From Branchiostoma floridae (lineage: Eukaryota > Chordata > Leptocardii > Amphioxiformes > Branchiostomatidae), in NCBI RefSeq assembly GCF_000003815.2, contig NC_049979.1, positions 27,592,393-27,649,822 on the forward strand: a stretch of DNA of 57,430 nt. The letters run 5' to 3'. Below the pieces are notes generated by a model. It did no database searches. It was not told where the DNA came from and saw only the letters and a list, made by a program, of their open reading frames with translations. Of this stretch, positions 1 through 11,819 are shown in pieces. The first letter of the stretch is position 1, and every line of letters starts with the position of its first letter. A program made the position numbers and the translations under genes.

Positions 1-1801
1 ATTCATGACATAATGGTACAATTTTGACTAATATTCTGTTACTAAAAAACATGATTTATATTCCTACAACAAAGTTGCAAAAAGAAAGGAATTCTAAACA
101 TATTGTATTGGGCATTGACGACAGCACCTTTTTGATTTGAGATCCTCTCAAAAGGAAAGGCTTTTTGCAGAAAATGAATGCGACTACACATCGCATGTAT
201 CAAAATCACTCATACCCATGTGTACGAATTTATATCTGATGGATAAACTGGTATCAATAATGATTTCTGTTTTTCAAGTTATGCTGCAATACCGAGGGAA
301 GTGGCCAATAAGTCCCCAAACAACCTTCCCAAAACCTGCACATACCAAATACCGTAACGATCCATACCTTCCGGACTTAAGTACATTAGGCTTAAGTACG
401 AGGGTATACATTACATACAAAATGTACATAGTATTACAAACATACACTCACAAAACAATATCTACAGAGAACAAACCCTATGATTCATCACTCATCAGTG
501 CCTAGCACCTCAATCTCTCATTATTCTTAGCACAGGAAATGATCTGTAAAATCCTGGCTTTCTCCGGTAGTGACAGTCAGTCTACCTCACATCCTGCCCA
601 TCCCACAAAGTTCAACTCAACTTGTTGATAATGCCCACCTATTTATTCACATGTACATGACGTAAAACAGGTAGCATGTTGGGACTTCTAAGAAACTAAG
701 AACCATGTAGTAGCTGTAACTATGTAGCACATATCTTGCAATCTATATTTACCAAGTAGCTGAAAGTAAAAAGCAATTATGATAATGGGAGTGGGGTTAG
801 GTACAATGCAATCTAGGTCACTCATAAAACCTTCAACAGCGATGCACTGTATGATTATACCCTTCTGGCAACTCAGGTTGCCTAGCACTGCAATAACAAA
901 CCCATGGATGACTGAATATGGAAACTAATGTTTGTTTCTAAGTATCCAACAAACTAGAAAACAGATTATTTTGCTGTTACTTAAGCCTAAAATTGTCTGA
1001 TTTGTACATATTTTAGAAGCATGATTATGTTCACTTTCTAACTTAAGGTGCACTCTCACTGCACTTGTGTCACATTTGAGTCACTGTGGGGTCTGAAAGA
1101 TACTCATTTTACTCGAATTTCAGAGATAGAGGACGAATTTTCTTACCTTTTGCGTATTTTGTCGTCTTCTAAGTCATACTTTTATGTATTACGCAATATC
1201 TAAATTATAAAAAATCAGAGAAAATAATAGAACAGTGACGCAGTGAACGAACCCCGTAGTGACGCAAGCTTAAAGCAAGTGTGCAATTCTACAGTATACC
1301 ATGGCGGTATTCTGGTGAGAGTGCTTGTCACAAGTATGAAATTTCCATTATTTTGTATTAAACAATTTTAGCACTTCTGTATCAATTATGCAAATTTGGT
1401 CCACCTTAACATGTTACAAGTATGAAATTTCCATTATTTTGTATTAAACAATTTTAGCACTTCTGTATCAATTATGCAAATTTGGTCCATACTTGCGTAA
1501 CTGACATATTCTAATAATGTTTCACTTGAATGTCATAAACACATATCACTTGTCTTTTCTCCTTATTTCGAAAACACTTGAAATATAGAATTTCCTCATT
1601 AAAAATGCAATACTAAATTCTGACTTACATAATGTACATTTTCATGCAATTATGTGCACCTTAGCCTGCAGTTCCAGATCAAGCTGCTAGGGGATCTTCA
1701 GAATAGAAGATATTTCTTGGACATTTCTTCGCAATTTCTTGTGAGAATAATAAAAGTACCCAAACCCCTATTTAATTGGTTATTGCGGGCATACTGATTT
1801 T
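1..1801. other. non-coding stretch, left edge
   Basis: No reading frame here resembles a known protein on either strand. If the 1197-codon frame at 1802-5395 belongs to a longer minus-strand gene, this is its intron or 3' flank. A near-identical 74-bp direct repeat lies at 1330-1489. I looked for exons of C2 domains on the minus strand and recognised none. Confidence 0.5.
1330..1489. repeat. 74-bp direct repeat, two copies
   Basis: Bases 1330-1403 recur at 1416-1489 with no difference that I can see, separated by 12 bases (period 86). Each copy begins ACAAGTATGAAATTTCC and ends GCAAATTTGGTCCA. The identity points to a recent local duplication or an assembly duplication. No coding potential. 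Confidence 0.9.
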
Positions 1802-4800
1802 TTAATGTGTAAATTGTAGAATGTGCCTAGTGCTAGTGAAGGTCATATGAGCTGGATTACCGTAGATTTGTTGAGGTGAATGGATGATTCTGGGCTTGAG
1901 CTGAGGTGATTTGGCAGCTACTTGACTCCAGAAGAGAATCTTTCCCATTTCTGCAGTGTTGTCCTCTCTCCTGCTTCTCCTACTGGCAGCATTGGGCATG
2001 TCTTGTTGCCATTGTAGAGGCCTTGACTTCACCCTAACAGTCTCTGATGTCCCATCCCTTTTAGTGATCCTCGGACTGTGGCTTCCATGTTGCTGCCATG
2101 GCCTCTCCTCACTGACTTTGGTCCACGATGTTCTGTCATCAGTCTTACCCGTTTTGTCTCTGTCCATGCTCCTGCTTCGATGCTGATATCTACTATGCTT
2201 TGAGTGAGAATTCAAGTACACGTCTTTGTCCCCTGATGCACTGGTTACTGTTCTATCTCTTCTACTCCTCCCCATGCTGTTTCTTCTCTGCAATTTCTCT
2301 CTATCCTTAGTCCCTGGCGCTACATCACCTGTCCCATCTCTTCCCATGCTTTGTTCCAGATGTGGAGGCCTAGCCTTACCATGTCTGGTCTCTGCTGTTT
2401 TATCAACTCCAAGTGTTTGATCCTTCCTACTTTTCCCAATGGCAGCACTTTCCAAGGGATGTGATGATACGAAATCAACCTCATCAGGCATTGAAACCTG
2501 TGCCCTGTTTTTTGGGTGACGCACTGATTCCATTTCTCTCGACTTTCTCTCCACTTGTGGCGGTATCTGCACTCTATACATACAAGGGTCATCTTCAGAA
2601 CTAACGGCCTGTCTGCTCGGAGAGAGGGATTTCTTCCTGCTTTGTCTGCCTGATTGCTGCATGGAGCCTTTTTCTCTAGAGTGTCTTCTTCCCGCAGAAG
2701 AGTCCTCATCACCAAGTCTCAACCTGACTTTTGGTCTTACAGAAGGTACAGTTCCTGGAACCTGTAGAAAGTTTGCAGATGCCTGTCTGTGATCTAATGG
2801 CAAAACTCCATCAGTAGAGTTACTGCTTGTCTTTTTTGATAAACCTGAGGATGCCTGGGGACTATCACTAGAGTTGGAAGACAACTTTTTTTGTCCAGCT
2901 GTCATTTCACTACTTCTTGGTTTTTGGCTTGCACAATGACCTCTCTGATCATAACCTTTGCCTTGAGCAGAGGCAGAGGACTTACTGTACATTGTTTGTA
3001 AGTCTTCCTCACTGGTACTGGTACTGTCATCATACTCAACAAGAAAAGGGATGACAAACTTTGGCCTATCCTTCGGAGAATGTCTGGGGGAAATGATTTT
3101 CCTCTGTACATAAGGACTGTATGTGACATGTTTTTGTCGTTTTGTAGAATATGACATCTTGGAGTCATCCGATGCTGCAGCATCACTAGATATTATTTCC
3201 TGAGTGTCGACGTGCACACAGTTGGACCCCCTTCTTCTCCATAGCTCAGAGTTCTGGAAGGGCACGTCACATACGTGCTGTTTTTGATGAAGGATGCCCT
3301 TCCTTGGAAGTCTTTGCAGCTGTTCTTGTGAGGTAGATGTGACCACTCCAACATTATGTACATGTCCGTGTACTGACCTTGGTTCTGAAGAGGCCAAGTG
3401 GGCCTGTCTGGGCAGAGAGGCAGATCGTCTCATTCCTTTCCTTTGGACTGGGCGTGTGTGGCGCACATGGTGTACCACTTGCAATGTCGTCTCCTGTGGC
3501 ACTGGCTCAGTAAGGGTGGTCTGTGGTACCTGGAACTCCTGTCCTGTTTTCTCTTTTTGGCACCTAACTTGAGAAGTCTCTGATGATTTAGGATTACCTG
3601 TTGAGGAAATGGAATCACTTTTTGCTATTTCTTCTGGCTTTTGAAGTAAATGAAACAGAGTGCCGCGTGGACTTACACTTTGTACAGTGACGTAAGTAGC
3701 TGTGAAGGGTGGTTCATTAACAGGGGCTTGAGAGAGCTGTGGATTTGGCAGACCATGCTGTACTGTTCTCCCATGTGAGGATGAGTATCCTGAGGACAAT
3801 GGACTATCACCTGAGTGTTCATCTGTTGACACAGTTTCTGAGGCACAGTGTTCTGAAATATTCTGGTTTTGTTGCTGGTCCATAGAGTCTGTAGTCTTCT
3901 CGCCATTTCTTCCAGTGATTTGCATTGCTGTAGAGGCTATACTGTCACCAACCCAACTTTTTAACTTGGACAGCTTCCCAAATCCACTAGAGAGCTGGTT
4001 GATCAAAGAGGCACTCCCTTCATCTTGCGCCTTTTGTCCAAAGCTAAAGAAACTGGTGGAAAAAACTTTACCTTCCACATTTTTGTCCTCCACCTTTTCC
4101 GCATCTTTGCCATTTTGACAGGAACCCTGTGAACTGTTGACATGTTTCTCCTCTTCTTTCTTACAGCTTGTTGTAACACCAACAGTATCGGGAACATAGT
4201 TGTTTTCAGGATGTTGCAGACCATGTTTTTCACCTTTTGTCTCACATTCCTGAGAACTCATGCAAGACCAAGAGTCAGTTTTATTTAGCATAGGCATAGT
4301 CCGTTCCTGGCCAGCAGTGGAAGATACTCCATCCTGAGTGTCACTCCTGACCAGATCTTTTAAAACCTCCTCTCGACTCCTTGGTATGGGAACTGTTTGC
4401 ACCTGAGAATCTGTCATAAGTTTTATCTTTCTGTCTTCACTCATTGGATGGGATCCAAATACCTGGGAAGAACTTTCCAACGGGTTCTTCCTTATTGGAC
4501 TGGTCTGCAGTTCTAAAAATTTCTTTTCATCTTCATCTTTTGCTTGCTTTGTTTTCAATGGGGTAGAGGTCCTCGTCCCTTTGTCATAGCTTTTCACATG
4601 TATTTCATCAACATCTAATGCCTCCATAACTGCATCAACCACTGTGTCATTCATTTTCTCTATCCTTTTGTCAGCAACTGTATCTTTTTCTACAGTCTTG
4701 TCCTTCTTCATGTCTGAAATCTCTCGCAAGAGCTTGGACATCATGTCTTTTACTTGGTCTATGTCAGTGTGTTTTGTATCTGGGACGTGGTGGCCACTCT

Positions 4801-5395
4801 CACTTTTTAAGGAATTTTCCTGCTCCAACGTTCGCTCCTGTTTCCGTGCATTGGCACCCCTTTGTTCAGAAGCATCCGCATGGATAATTGTACTTTGAGA
4901 TTCTAGCTTCTTCTTCTTCTCTTCCTCTTCCATACTCTTCAGCGCATTCTCATACCGACAAAGTTTGTCTTCCAGCTCCTGATACCGTGACCTGGCTGCT
5001 AGAAGGTCGTCAACAACATGTTGATATTTGTCATGAGTCACCACATCGTTGACACGTCTGCTTTGAGAGTGAGCAGACTCCTTTATCTCAGTGATTTCCT
5101 GAAGTATTTGTCTCATGGTGTCTTGTACTTGGCAGAGGGCAGACATAGCCTCGTCTCCCGGTGCCTCAGTGATGTCGCTCTTGTCTTCTTCGATGGCAGA
5201 GTCGTCCCCGCGTTTCGTCTGACAGTCACACCTACCATGCTGTCCACAGAACCTACAGTGTTGTGCCTTGTCCACTTGACTAAACATGTCTACTCGTATC
5301 CTCCTGAGGTAAGAAATCAGCGCCGAGACGCTTCCGCTCTCCTTGCCAGCAGTTGTGTTATTCTCTTGGTGGCTTCCTGGTGCAGATTGTGCCAT
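1802..5395 (-). CDS. large disordered protein; possible giant linker exon of a SYT14/16-like gene
   Basis: An uninterrupted 1197-codon minus-strand frame, far longer than chance and so certainly coding. I recognise no annotated domain. Residues about 24-57 form a more ordered head (SALISYLRRIRVDMFSQVD, then C-x2-C-x5-C-x-C in CRFCGQHGRCDC, possibly metal-binding). A coiled coil follows near residues 135-165 (YQELEDKLCRYENALKSMEEEE). The rest is Ser/Lys/Arg/Gln-rich and predicted disordered. The first ATG (context GGAATATGG) follows an in-frame TAG, so an independent start is possible. Alternatively the frame is an internal exon. A phase-1 acceptor is available at CTGCACCAG|GA (exon from 5376), although its pyrimidine tract is poor. 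A phase-1 donor TACG|GTAATC lies at 1861, giving ...QQIYG, which resembles the KYG before C2A in SYT14. In that case the last 20 codons are intron. Neighbouring same-strand exons at 10.5, 11.8 and 13.7 kb share phase 1. Confidence 0.85.
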   Translation of the reverse strand: MAQSAPGSHQENNTTAGKESGSVSALISYLRRIRVDMFSQVDKAQHCRFCGQHGRCDCQTKRGDDSAIEEDKSDITEAPGDEAMSALCQVQDTMRQILQEITEIKESAHSQSRRVNDVVTHDKYQHVVDDLLAARSRYQELEDKLCRYENALKSMEEEEKKKKLESQSTIIHADASEQRGANARKQERTLEQENSLKSESGHHVPDTKHTDIDQVKDMMSKLLREISDMKKDKTVEKDTVADKRIEKMNDTVVDAVMEALDVDEIHVKSYDKGTRTSTPLKTKQAKDEDEKKFLELQTSPIRKNPLESSSQVFGSHPMSEDRKIKLMTDSQVQTVPIPRSREEVLKDLVRSDTQDGVSSTAGQERTMPMLNKTDSWSCMSSQECETKGEKHGLQHPENNYVPDTVGVTTSCKKEEEKHVNSSQGSCQNGKDAEKVEDKNVEGKVFSTSFFSFGQKAQDEGSASLINQLSSGFGKLSKLKSWVGDSIASTAMQITGRNGEKTTDSMDQQQNQNISEHCASETVSTDEHSGDSPLSSGYSSSHGRTVQHGLPNPQLSQAPVNEPPFTATYVTVQSVSPRGTLFHLLQKPEEIAKSDSISSTGNPKSSETSQVRCQKEKTGQEFQVPQTTLTEPVPQETTLQVVHHVRHTRPVQRKGMRRSASLPRQAHLASSEPRSVHGHVHNVGVVTSTSQEQLQRLPRKGILHQKQHVCDVPFQNSELWRRRGSNCVHVDTQEIISSDAAASDDSKMSYSTKRQKHVTYSPYVQRKIISPRHSPKDRPKFVIPFLVEYDDSTSTSEEDLQTMYSKSSASAQGKGYDQRGHCASQKPRSSEMTAGQKKLSSNSSDSPQASSGLSKKTSSNSTDGVLPLDHRQASANFLQVPGTVPSVRPKVRLRLGDEDSSAGRRHSREKGSMQQSGRQSRKKSLSPSRQAVSSEDDPCMYRVQIPPQVERKSREMESVRHPKNRAQVSMPDEVDFVSSHPLESAAIGKSRKDQTLGVDKTAETRHGKARPPHLEQSMGRDGTGDVAPGTKDREKLQRRNSMGRSRRDRTVTSASGDKDVYLNSHSKHSRYQHRSRSMDRDKTGKTDDRTSWTKVSEERPWQQHGSHSPRITKRDGTSETVRVKSRPLQWQQDMPNAASRRSRREDNTAEMGKILFWSQVAAKSPQLKPRIIHSPQQIYGNPAHMTFTSTRHILQFTH

Positions 5396-6282
5396 ATTCC
5401 AACTTACCCATGACAGAAAACGAACGGCGCACTACATTTTCTTTATAATCCACTCTTGTAATGCTCTCTAGTCTCAACTGGTTGGACAACTTCTGATTGC
5501 TACCCATTAGGCATGTGCCTGCTTCTTTCATATGCAAATAACCAGCCCGCTACCTCGAAAAGCCTGTGGCTATATACAGTGTTCAAGGGAAGCACCTCTG
5601 TGGTATGTATACAGTGACATACTGTATACATACCTCAGAAGTGGCATATTTGTTTATATGAAAACAAAATGAATATGACAGTGAATGGTAATTCTTCTGA
5701 GTGTTGTTTTGGATTTGTTGATTTGCTTGATTATCAACTAGGTAATTAAAAAAGGTGTGTTCTAACGACCCGCCTTATTTCATGACATCATGTCACATGT
5801 CCATGGAAATTGTTCTGTCATAATGACTATTACACAACAAAATACTACCCAAACATATAACACACACATAACCCATATATAAATATATATACTGTATAAC
5901 ATATACAGGTCATGTAATAATCATTGTTTAAATCTTGCATCTATAGTTAAAGAACAGAACTTTTGACAGAAAAAATACCAATGAAATATTACGAAGGGAA
6001 ACAAACCTGTTACTATCAAATGTTTTTCCAACTTGATACAAACATTTGACATCATGGCAGCAGCCAGCTGAGTATGGACCTTTGTCAGCGCTGTATAAGA
6101 CTCAATGCACCAAATGATTTCCTTCCCAAAATACCTTGTATAAGCTCTAGGACAGTTATATTATATTTGACCAAACAATTTATAAAATTAAATTCTCTTC
6201 TTCATAAACTCTGAAGAGAACTGTCTATTCACAAACTGCACAGACACGTGATAGGGTAGGCGTGACCACTGTCAACCATTCC
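5396..6282. other. non-coding stretch with a palindrome
   Basis: Upstream of the large minus-strand frame. It holds a near-perfect palindrome at 5601-5634 and AT-rich DNA, with no exon recognised. A GTAAGT directly upstream of the ATG (minus strand, about 5402-5407) could be a donor of an alternative 5' exon. It runs up to the assembly gap. Confidence 0.5.
5594..5648. repeat. hairpin / short inverted repeat
   Basis: GGTATGTATACAGT is followed after five bases (GACAT) by its perfect reverse complement ACTGTATACATACC (5602-5634). Imperfect pairing continues outward (GCACCTCTG against AGAAGTGGC), giving about 24-bp arms. It could be a small MITE or a transcribed hairpin. No family recognised. 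Confidence 0.8.
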
Positions 6283-6641
6283 NNNNNNNNNNNNNNNNNN
6301 NNNNNNNNNNNNNNNNNNNNNNNNNNNNNNNNNNNNNNNNNNNNNNNNNNNNNNNNNNNNNNNNNNNNNNNNNNNNNNNNNNNNNNNNNNNNNNNNNNNN
6401 NNNNNNNNNNNNNNNNNNNNNNNNNNNNNNNNNNNNNNNNNNNNNNNNNNNNNNNNNNNNNNNNNNNNNNNNNNNNNNNNNNNNNNNNNNNNNNNNNNNN
6501 NNNNNNNNNNNNNNNNNNNNNNNNNNNNNNNNNNNNNNNNNNNNNNNNNNNNNNNNNNNNNNNNNNNNNNNNNNNNNNNNNNNNNNNNNNNNNNNNNNNN
6601 NNNNNNNNNNNNNNNNNNNNNNNNNNNNNNNNNNNNNNNNN
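6283..6641. other. assembly gap (N run)
   Basis: 359 consecutive N bases. Any frame crossing it is meaningless. Confidence 1.
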
Positions 6642-8667
6642 ACTCTCTAACTTAGATAATTGTCAATAGCATGTTACGAATCTGGAATGTATATAATATA
6701 CTTGTACCATATGCTCTTCTTGATAAACTGAAATACGTTAATATCACAATAGAAACATGAGCCTATAGAGAAAGGAAAAAAAATATTGGCAGCATATAAT
6801 TGTTTTAAGATTTAATTATTAAAATTTGTTATATCGATGTGGACAGGGTGAGAGAACAGGTGTGTTTTACCTTTGCTGGCTCTCACCTCGAAAGTTGAAC
6901 ATAAACAATTGATCGTCTAACGTATCAAATAATTGTAACACTTGACATCTTGAAAAAACATGTAACATAATTAAACCTAACAATATTGCCTCATTAAATT
7001 TATTTGAGTGATCAGTATACTACTATGGCCTTACCTTTATATCTTGCTATTATACCCATGTATACATACCATACTGCAAAAAAGGCTCTATGGTCAATAC
7101 CAGATTCAGTAAAAAAAAGGGCATGCAAATACACTTAGTGTATTTAAGCAGTCTATATGCTACACCCATACATAATAATATTATGCAAAAGGTTTGATAG
7201 GTTAAGAATATTACAACCTTGACTTCTCCAGAGGGTCACACATTTCATGGTCAGCTCGGCACTGTTGGGCTTGCAATGACCAGTCACCAATTATGTACGT
7301 GTCTCAGCTTAGAAGTGCCTAATGCCTGCTGCAGTGAACAATACCGCACTGACAGGTACATTTTTGGGATTTCTAACATCTTGTAAATAATTCAGCTTGT
7401 TGGGTCAGATAATGTATTCCACCTTATCGAGTATCAATAGGACGACTTCTTCTATACATAAAGCCTGGCTCAGGGTCATTCTGATGACTAAATCACTTAC
7501 TACATGTACATGGCTAAGTAGTACAGACCAGTGTTATAAAGTATATGATATTGTTTGATATTATGTGGGGTATATGTGCAGGTTTCAAATTGCGTTGTAA
7601 TATTATCACAAACTATACATAATTTACTAGGTAAACTTAAATATTGATAACCTAGTCCAAAGACGTAATAAATGTACATGTGCAAGAAACTACTCAGGAA
7701 ATCCATCCATACAAGCTCCACCGGGCCTACTTATGGGACTTACTTAAATTGTGTTGAACATAGAGAAATGAAATTCAACTGACACGCATATGCAATGAAT
7801 GGAAGTTGTGTTGAAAAGATTTCAAAAAAGCATCTGCCATATTTCTCCAGCTTATAAGTCTCATGATTTGTAAACTAAAAAACTTTGTAAACTACACATT
7901 TGTGAGCAAATACTAACAGCATACATGTCACTCTAACTCTCTGATTTTACTCTAATTACTTTATAACTGCAATTTTCTCTCTTGTGTTATTGCTGAAAAC
8001 TTGAAAAAAATCCAAGGTGGTGGCTCATTTCTAAGCTTACCAAATGGAAATGTAAATATGCAGAAATTAGCAATTTTTTTTTCACAAGAAAGTCTCACAA
8101 TTTACAACACAAAAGTTAGATTTTTTCTTCTAATCTGCTCTGCAGTAAAAGGAACATCTGCTAGGTGGTGCTGTAGCACAGTGCAATTCCTGTAAGCAAT
8201 GATCTGCTTGAAGTGAGAATAGAAATCTTTTTGGACACAAATGTGTTTCTATATGTGCGTGTCTGTGCCTGTGTTTATGAAAAGTTAAAAATTATGGTCA
8301 ACCTCTGGATGGATTATAATGATATTCAACATGGGTAAGATGGGTAAAGGTTGATTGTGGGTCTCCTGGTGTGTGATCTTGGTACTGCAGCTGAGCTTCC
8401 TTTTTTGTATTTGGTATCCTGGACATGCTATAGTCTTGATTTTCTACAGATAGCTTTTGATATAAGGAAGAAGTGGTCTAGGCTAGGGCCTCCTTGCGGC
8501 TAGCTATGGAACTGCAGGAACATTTCTGTTTGAATATTTTAGGAGAATAACAGAAAAAAAGGAACACCAGATTTTGATCTGTATCTGTATCAATATAGCC
8601 AGTATAACTGCCCTTCGGCGTAACATACCAGCTTAAACCCTCAGAAAGGAGTATGCTATGTAGGTAG
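6642..8667. other. non-coding stretch
   Basis: AT-rich, with no recognisable exon. Its right part (about 8280-8540) is a diverged copy of the dispersed repeat also found at about 50400-50650. The shared stretches include GACATGCTAT-G-TC and AGGAAGAA followed by a GGGCC.CCT block. Confidence 0.5.
8280..8540 (+). repeat. dispersed repeat, copy related to 50.4 kb
   Basis: It shares ordered blocks with 50400-50650: ggattg/ggatta, TTGGTACTGCA, GACATGCTATAGTC, GATAGCT, AGGAAGAA, then GGGCCTCCTTGCGGCTAG against GGGCCCCCTAGTGTCTAG. Non-coding and strongly diverged, so an old element of unidentified family. Confidence 0.6.
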
Positions 8668-9266
8668 GAAATTTAATCAGCCTTTCAGCTGAATAGTCAA
8701 TTCAGCACCCAGGACAGGCTAAAAGTATGTAAACTCACCTGTGTTGATGATATTCATATTCAAGTAGCTTAGCTAAAGATGCTTAAGTTATGTAAATCAG
8801 TACTCAACTAATTTGCATAATCATTGAAGAATACCTATTAATCCAATGCTTTTCAAAGTAGAACTTCTTCCTGCTACTGAAGTTTTCCAGTGCTTGGCTT
8901 TCCAGACCCTCTCATAATAGGGTACCCCTTTAATTCTACTGATAGTTTATGGTTCCTTTCCTCTAAATACCTTACAAAACACCCCCAGTAAGTCTGCTTT
9001 CTATTGATAACATCGAAATTGGCCTAGTGCCAGCAGTAATAATTTACAAGGGCAATTATGCAACAAACATTGGATTTTCATTAACTTATTGTACTGTGTC
9101 AAAACCATATGTGAAATTCCAATATCAAGAGCACCAACTTTTCTAGGAAGACCTGACAATATCAGGATTATATAATAAGGAAAATGTCACCAAGGTGAGT
9201 TGACATACTTTTAGCCTGTCCTGGGTGCTGAATTGACTATTCCGCTGGAAAGGCTGATTAAATTTC
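8668..9266. mobile_element. 599-bp non-autonomous element with about 74-bp terminal inverted repeats
   Basis: The left end (8668-8740) and right end (9193-9266) are reverse complements with only a few mismatches. The outermost bases read GAAATTTAATCAGCC, and the inner part contains TTCAGCACCCAGGACAGGC and ends ACTCACCT. Both ends are flanked outward by TA (TAG/TAA before GAAATTT), compatible with a TA target. The interior has no frame worth calling, so this is a MITE-like or foldback element. A solo copy of the end lies at about 14248-14300. Confidence 0.85.
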
Positions 9267-10466
9267 TTATAGGGACTTCACACTGAAACTGAATTAGCAG
9301 GAATCAAGCAGAACCAGCCGTAATGAAGTATTTGCAAAATTTTTGCCACATTAGGGGCCATTCGGGTGAGAATTCCAAATGGACTTTATATCCCCTTCAC
9401 ACCAGAAGGAATGAGCCAAAATGCCGTCAGAATGAAAATGCTTTTCTATTCCTGGGAATTCGTAGTGCTTTCTAGAAATTCTCACTGCATTCCAGATATT
9501 CTTTTGGCCACATTTTGGCAGGATTCGAAATGGCTTGCCGATTGGTTCTCCATCGAATGAGACAAGAATGTTTCGAATAATGTTGGAATGCCGTCATACT
9601 GCAGTTAAAATACTAGTACACTTAGACCACACTCTGAATGCTGTTCGATATTTTTTTCACTTCAAATACACCTCGAAAGTATTTAGCATATCAAAAACTT
9701 TCGGGCCATCCAAAAGAACGGCATGCCCCGTTCTGGTACATTATGAAATATGGTATATATACTTCTCATTTCTGACTTCTGTTTGACAACACTCAGCTGA
9801 TGTAAAATTCTCCAAAACAGTGTTCACATCTTTTGCCTTGAGTTGATTACCTCTGGGATGATACTTTTTGTACACCATCACTTTTCGCAACTTACTCCAG
9901 AATCCTTCATTGACAGAAGGCATTTTATGCCAAAAGCCATACCAATCTATTAAATGTTTGATATTTGAAGGAAAAATTTAGCTAGCGTACAAGATGTAAA
10001 CAGAAGGCTATGTAAGGAAAATATGTATCTTAGTACATGCATATTCACTTCCTGTGTTCCAACTAATTCCAGATAATAAGTCAATATTACAATTCAGCAT
10101 AGTTAGAATTCGAAAACCAACATATAAAATTAGTTTTACCTTTATAACATATGTAGACTTTTGTAGACATTTTGTTTATGAGGACACACCATGAACTTTG
10201 ACCTCATGAACTACTAGTACTACCAGACAAATGTCAACAGATAATAAATGCTATCCGTGCTATGAAGACTTTCTTAGCAAAACTATTTATAAACCTAGTA
10301 TGTCAGTAAGAACCTGAAGCCTTCCTCACAGACAGTAGACAGTTTTATACCTGTATCCAGGTAGTACTTTCTAAATTCTGAAGTTTTTACACCTTTCGGA
10401 TCATGAGCAATGCCGGGTTTACTACCATAAACATTTATATCAGCACACAAGTAACAGTAGACTTAC
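9267..10466. other. non-coding stretch
   Basis: Probably intron of the minus-strand gene. It contains GAATTC-rich, degenerate repeat-like sequence at 9270-9730 and no recognisable exon. Confidence 0.45.
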
Positions 10467-10609
10467 TTTTACGGCAGCAGCAGTAAAATACGGAAAGGTA
10501 AGCCCTTAATATTGACGAGGCCCCAAAGTTCTTCTTCTCTGTAGGTTTGGGGTTCAGCTTGGACGTCTCTGTTTTGGGAGGCTCTGATTTGGCACGAGCA
10601 GAGGCCATT
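10467..10609 (-). CDS. small Lys/Pro-rich exon ending in a Cys cluster (possible alternative first exon)
   Basis: On the minus strand an ATG in strong context (AAAATGG, A at 10609) opens MASARAKSEPPKTETSK and runs in frame through KPTEKKNFG to FYCCCRK. It reaches an excellent donor AAAA|GTAAGT with the exon end at 10467, phase 1. It may instead be internal: the acceptor AAATCAG|AG (exon from 10583) is phase 1. That would join the upstream exon at 11820-11978 to give a continuous Lys-rich tail after the membrane anchor. Both may be used, giving anchored and soluble forms. The three adjacent cysteines next to a hydrophobic stretch could be palmitoylated. No homologue recognised. Confidence 0.5.
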
Positions 10610-11819
10610 TTGAAATGCCTGTCCACGGCCGAGGTGATTTGCATAAACAACAGGGATTGGGTATGCAGAAACCTGTCAGACGAGTATGGAGCCAAAGTTA
10701 CCTCTAGCTAGACCTTGCAGAAAATGGCATTAGGGCCACGCAACCAACAGTGCATTAAGTATGCAACCTGTCTGACTATTGGATTTTGCCAGAGGGTACA
10801 ATGGTGCTCCAGTTACAGACAAAGCAGGCATGTAACAGGTCTCTCATAGTCATATCAGGACAGCCCATCATGAAATTGATTGGGCATGTTCAAGTTACTT
10901 TCCTGATTCATTGCATTAATAAAGCCATTTTCTACACTTTAAATACATAAATTTTCCTTGCAGATTATGCAAATTACATCGGAGTCTGTCCCTTGGAAAA
11001 AACTGTGCATTGTAAGGAACTGAACCAGTACACGGTCCTTATCTGTTGATGGCTGCTGCTTATCTGTTGATTGAGTTCCGATTTAAATACATGTACAGTG
11101 ACACAAGCACCCAAAATATACTTTTATGGGTTGCACATTGCCAAATACCTCCAAAATAAATCATTTTTAAGAGCTGTGTGCTTTCTGAATGTATTTGCTG
11201 TGGACAAAAGCAGATGGATGACAACAGTTACAGAGGTACCGGAGAGAGTTAAGGGCTGTTCATGGGTGACATATAGGTGGACGGAGAGCCCTGATATGGA
11301 TGATGCTATTGGGATGTTCAGCTGTCTCCGCTGTGAAAAGACCTCCTGAGATGACATTCAATTTGGATACATGGCCACTAGAGACATTGCAATGTCAGAA
11401 CCTCGCAGAGTAACTGATGAGACTGCTGCTGTAGATAGTCCACTTAACACAGGAGTCAATACATTATACAGTACTCAAGGCATGTAGAACGCACCGCACA
11501 CACCGTACTCAACGCACCCCTAAGTCAAATCTCAAATTATTCTGTTTTGATATCAGGGTACAAAACATACATTTTGGGGCTGCAAATAGCAAAAAAGAGG
11601 GCCTTCAAAGGGCTAAATCAAGTGCAAAAGAAAGTATTTATTTGTACGAGATCACTCCATACCAAATTTCAGGTCAATTGGCCCAAACATGAACATGAAT
11701 CAAAATGGAATATTGACACAAAGACACAGACATCAGCAAAAACAATATCTATATTTCATGGAGTCAATCAATGGAGTGAAGTGTGAAAATATTGGAAATC
11801 ATTTCATGGCCACACTTAC

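Noticed and set aside
1956-5413. Several plus-strand frames of 60-130 codons and other minus-strand frames
   Set aside because: Shadows of the 1197-codon minus-strand frame in other phases; no independent support.
6262-6669. Frame of 135 codons
   Set aside because: Crosses the N gap; almost entirely unknown residues.
9741-9923. Minus-strand 60-codon frame between SYT-like exons
   Set aside because: No similarity to any C2 or linker segment; short and flanked by repeat-like DNA.
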